Origin: Lagopus muta
Lineage: Eukaryota > Chordata > Aves > Galliformes > Phasianidae
DNA: 64,000 bases
Direction of reading: 5' to 3'
Assembly (NCBI RefSeq): GCF_023343835.1
Contig: NC_064447.1
Location: 2,232,001-2,296,000, forward strand
The stretch's first letter is position 1. Every line of letters begins with the position of its first letter. The notes beneath the pieces were generated by a model, which saw nothing but the letters and a program-made list of their open reading frames with translations, did not search any database and was not told the origin of the DNA. The position numbers were made by a program, and so were the translations under genes. Shown here piece by piece: positions 62,427 to 64,000 of this stretch.

Positions 62427-64000
62427 CTGCAAAAGCAACAAATAACAGGAAAGAGTTAGGAGAGCTGACAGTGGACGGCGAGGGAAACAGGAAACTGCAG
62501 GCACTCGGGGCACGTCCTTCGCCCCTGCAACATGCACGGCCACGCAGCCCCACAACCCTCACAATTAGCACTGCTGGGATAACGAACCCGATCAAACACG
62601 GCCTGTCCCAGCCCTGAAAGCTGATCCCCAAGGAAGGGGCTAAGAATAGCAGTGAGCTCAGTGGGGCTCTGCCAGCACTGCAGAGCTCCAGCACCCCGTG
62701 TCCCTCCGGGTCCCTGCCCGGCTGTGCCACGCACCCCCACATCTCCATCCATTTGTGTGCTTTGCACTGCTTGCTATTACTCTTGCTGAGCTGTATTTGG
62801 CTCTGGATCACCAAAGAACTGCTACCAGACTTCAGGAGCTGTTGATCATGGATTTGAAGCACGGGCCCTATGACACCAAGGACGGGGACAAGCCCTCCTT
62901 GCTTGGCTCACCGATGGGTTGCTGGTGCTGTGTATGGTGCTGTGCACAACCCCCCCATCTGTGGTGCAACGGAGCACCATGACAGCACAAGCAGCCACAT
63001 CCCTGCTGCCTCTTCCAGCACCAACTCCTGGCCAGATGTTCCCTTGGCTGCAGCTGCAAGCTGGCAAAAGGAGCAGGGCTCACACGTGCACCCAAACCAA
63101 CGCTGCCATCCAATTGGTGCCACCAGGACCACAATGCTGGTGGCAACTCAGCACTGCACAGGTGACAGCCAACAGCTCAGCTGGGCTGCATTCCCCAGTG
63201 CTTAGCTCAGCTCAAAGAACAACAATAAAAGTCAGCTGGGAGCTCAGTTCTGCCTGGAGCTGCAGCAGTGACATGAGTTCTTCGAAGGAGGAATTAAAAA
63301 TAAGGCTGGGTGATTTTCTGTCAAAGACACATAAAAAATACAGCTCCTGGGAGACAAGGATCGATGGCAGCCTGCTATCAGGGCTACCTGTGGCTGTGTC
63401 AGAGGTGCATCCTCTGAGCCCCATTAGCAAGGAGCAGGAGGAACTGGCAGGGAAGGGGTCATCCCATGTGTGCCGACAGCTGCAGGGTGCCAGCCCATGT
63501 ACAGCCCATGCTGGGGAGAGGAGGAATATTTTCCTCTGCATGGAAAGCAGAGCCAGCACCTGCGGCTCTCCTAGGAGAGGATGAGATGTGCAAACTCCAC
63601 TTCAAGGGCACTAAAACAAAGCACAGCTCTCCAAACTGCCCCATTCACAGCTCTGCCAGCCCTGCTGAGCCGCGTCTCTTATGGCTTTGGGGCACACATA
63701 TCACAGCACCAACTCCCTCTGTGACTTCCAGCCCTTCTTGTAGGTCATATTTGCACGACTTCACACCCACTTACATCCAGCCCCCCCCCTGCTACACCTG
63801 ATGCTGCACTCCAGCAACAACAGCAGATCCATGCGGGGCAACCCTCCCCCCCCAAGGGAGCCAGACATTTGTGCCATGAAAGCACAGAGCTGAACAAAGC
63901 CTCTTCAATTCCTTCAGAGACACCACAGGACCCCATCACACAAGTGGCATTTCAGCTTTGCAGGGGTGAAACCCAAAATGGAGCGGGGCTGCTGGTGCGT
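62427..64000 (-). other. RAB11FIP3 intron reaching the window edge
   Basis: The acceptor at 62427-62428 begins an intron that runs at least to 64000. I see no further exon, and neither CR1 nor ERV sequence. C-runs lie near 63781-63790 and 63846-63855. Confidence 0.55.

Overview
This is vertebrate nuclear DNA, most probably from a bird and perhaps a galliform. The genes are split by short GT-AG introns. The promoters are GC-rich and CpG-dense. The dispersed repeats are 3' pieces of CR1 LINEs, six of them, all in the same orientation. A gammaretrovirus-like endogenous retrovirus (ERV) remnant is also present. There are no prokaryotic features, no CRISPR array, and no tRNA or rRNA gene that I can see.

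Layout from left to right. (1) 1-4565, minus strand: the 5' part of WDR90, with seven or eight coding exons encoding the CFAP20-like N-terminal domain. The rest of the gene lies off the left edge. (2) 4823-30343, minus: CFAP70, complete, 28 coding exons and about 1,161 residues, with reading phase agreeing at every junction. Its last intron carries the ERV (gag piece, integrase tail, broken env; about 4950-7640), antisense to the gene. (3) 31347-33735, plus: MSS51, six exons, 442 residues. (4) 34487-37426, minus: a class IIB phosphatidylinositol transfer protein closest to PITPNC1, nine coding exons including one of 8 nt. (5) About 38529-39230: a 23-bp minisatellite. (6) 40500-41366, minus: a single-exon MYADM-like membrane protein gene. 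(7) 42038-50103, minus: a SEPTIN12-like septin whose two upstream exons encode a SEPTIN9-type N-terminal extension. (8) 53712-62426, minus: the 3' half of RAB11FIP3, which continues off the right edge.

The genes do not form one pathway, but a cytoskeletal, ciliary and trafficking theme recurs. WDR90 (centriole wall) and CFAP70 (axoneme) lie head-to-tail only about 260 bp apart. The CFAP70 promoter has a perfect-looking X-box. Septins and RAB11FIP3 act at the cytokinetic bridge and in recycling endosomes. MSS51 is a mitochondrial/muscle metabolic factor. By recalled human map positions, WDR90, SEPTIN12 and RAB11FIP3 belong to 16p13.3, whereas CFAP70 and MSS51 belong to 10q22, so the gene order itself is notable.

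Exon limits were read by eye from splice signals, reading phase and remembered family sequences. No alignment or database search was run.
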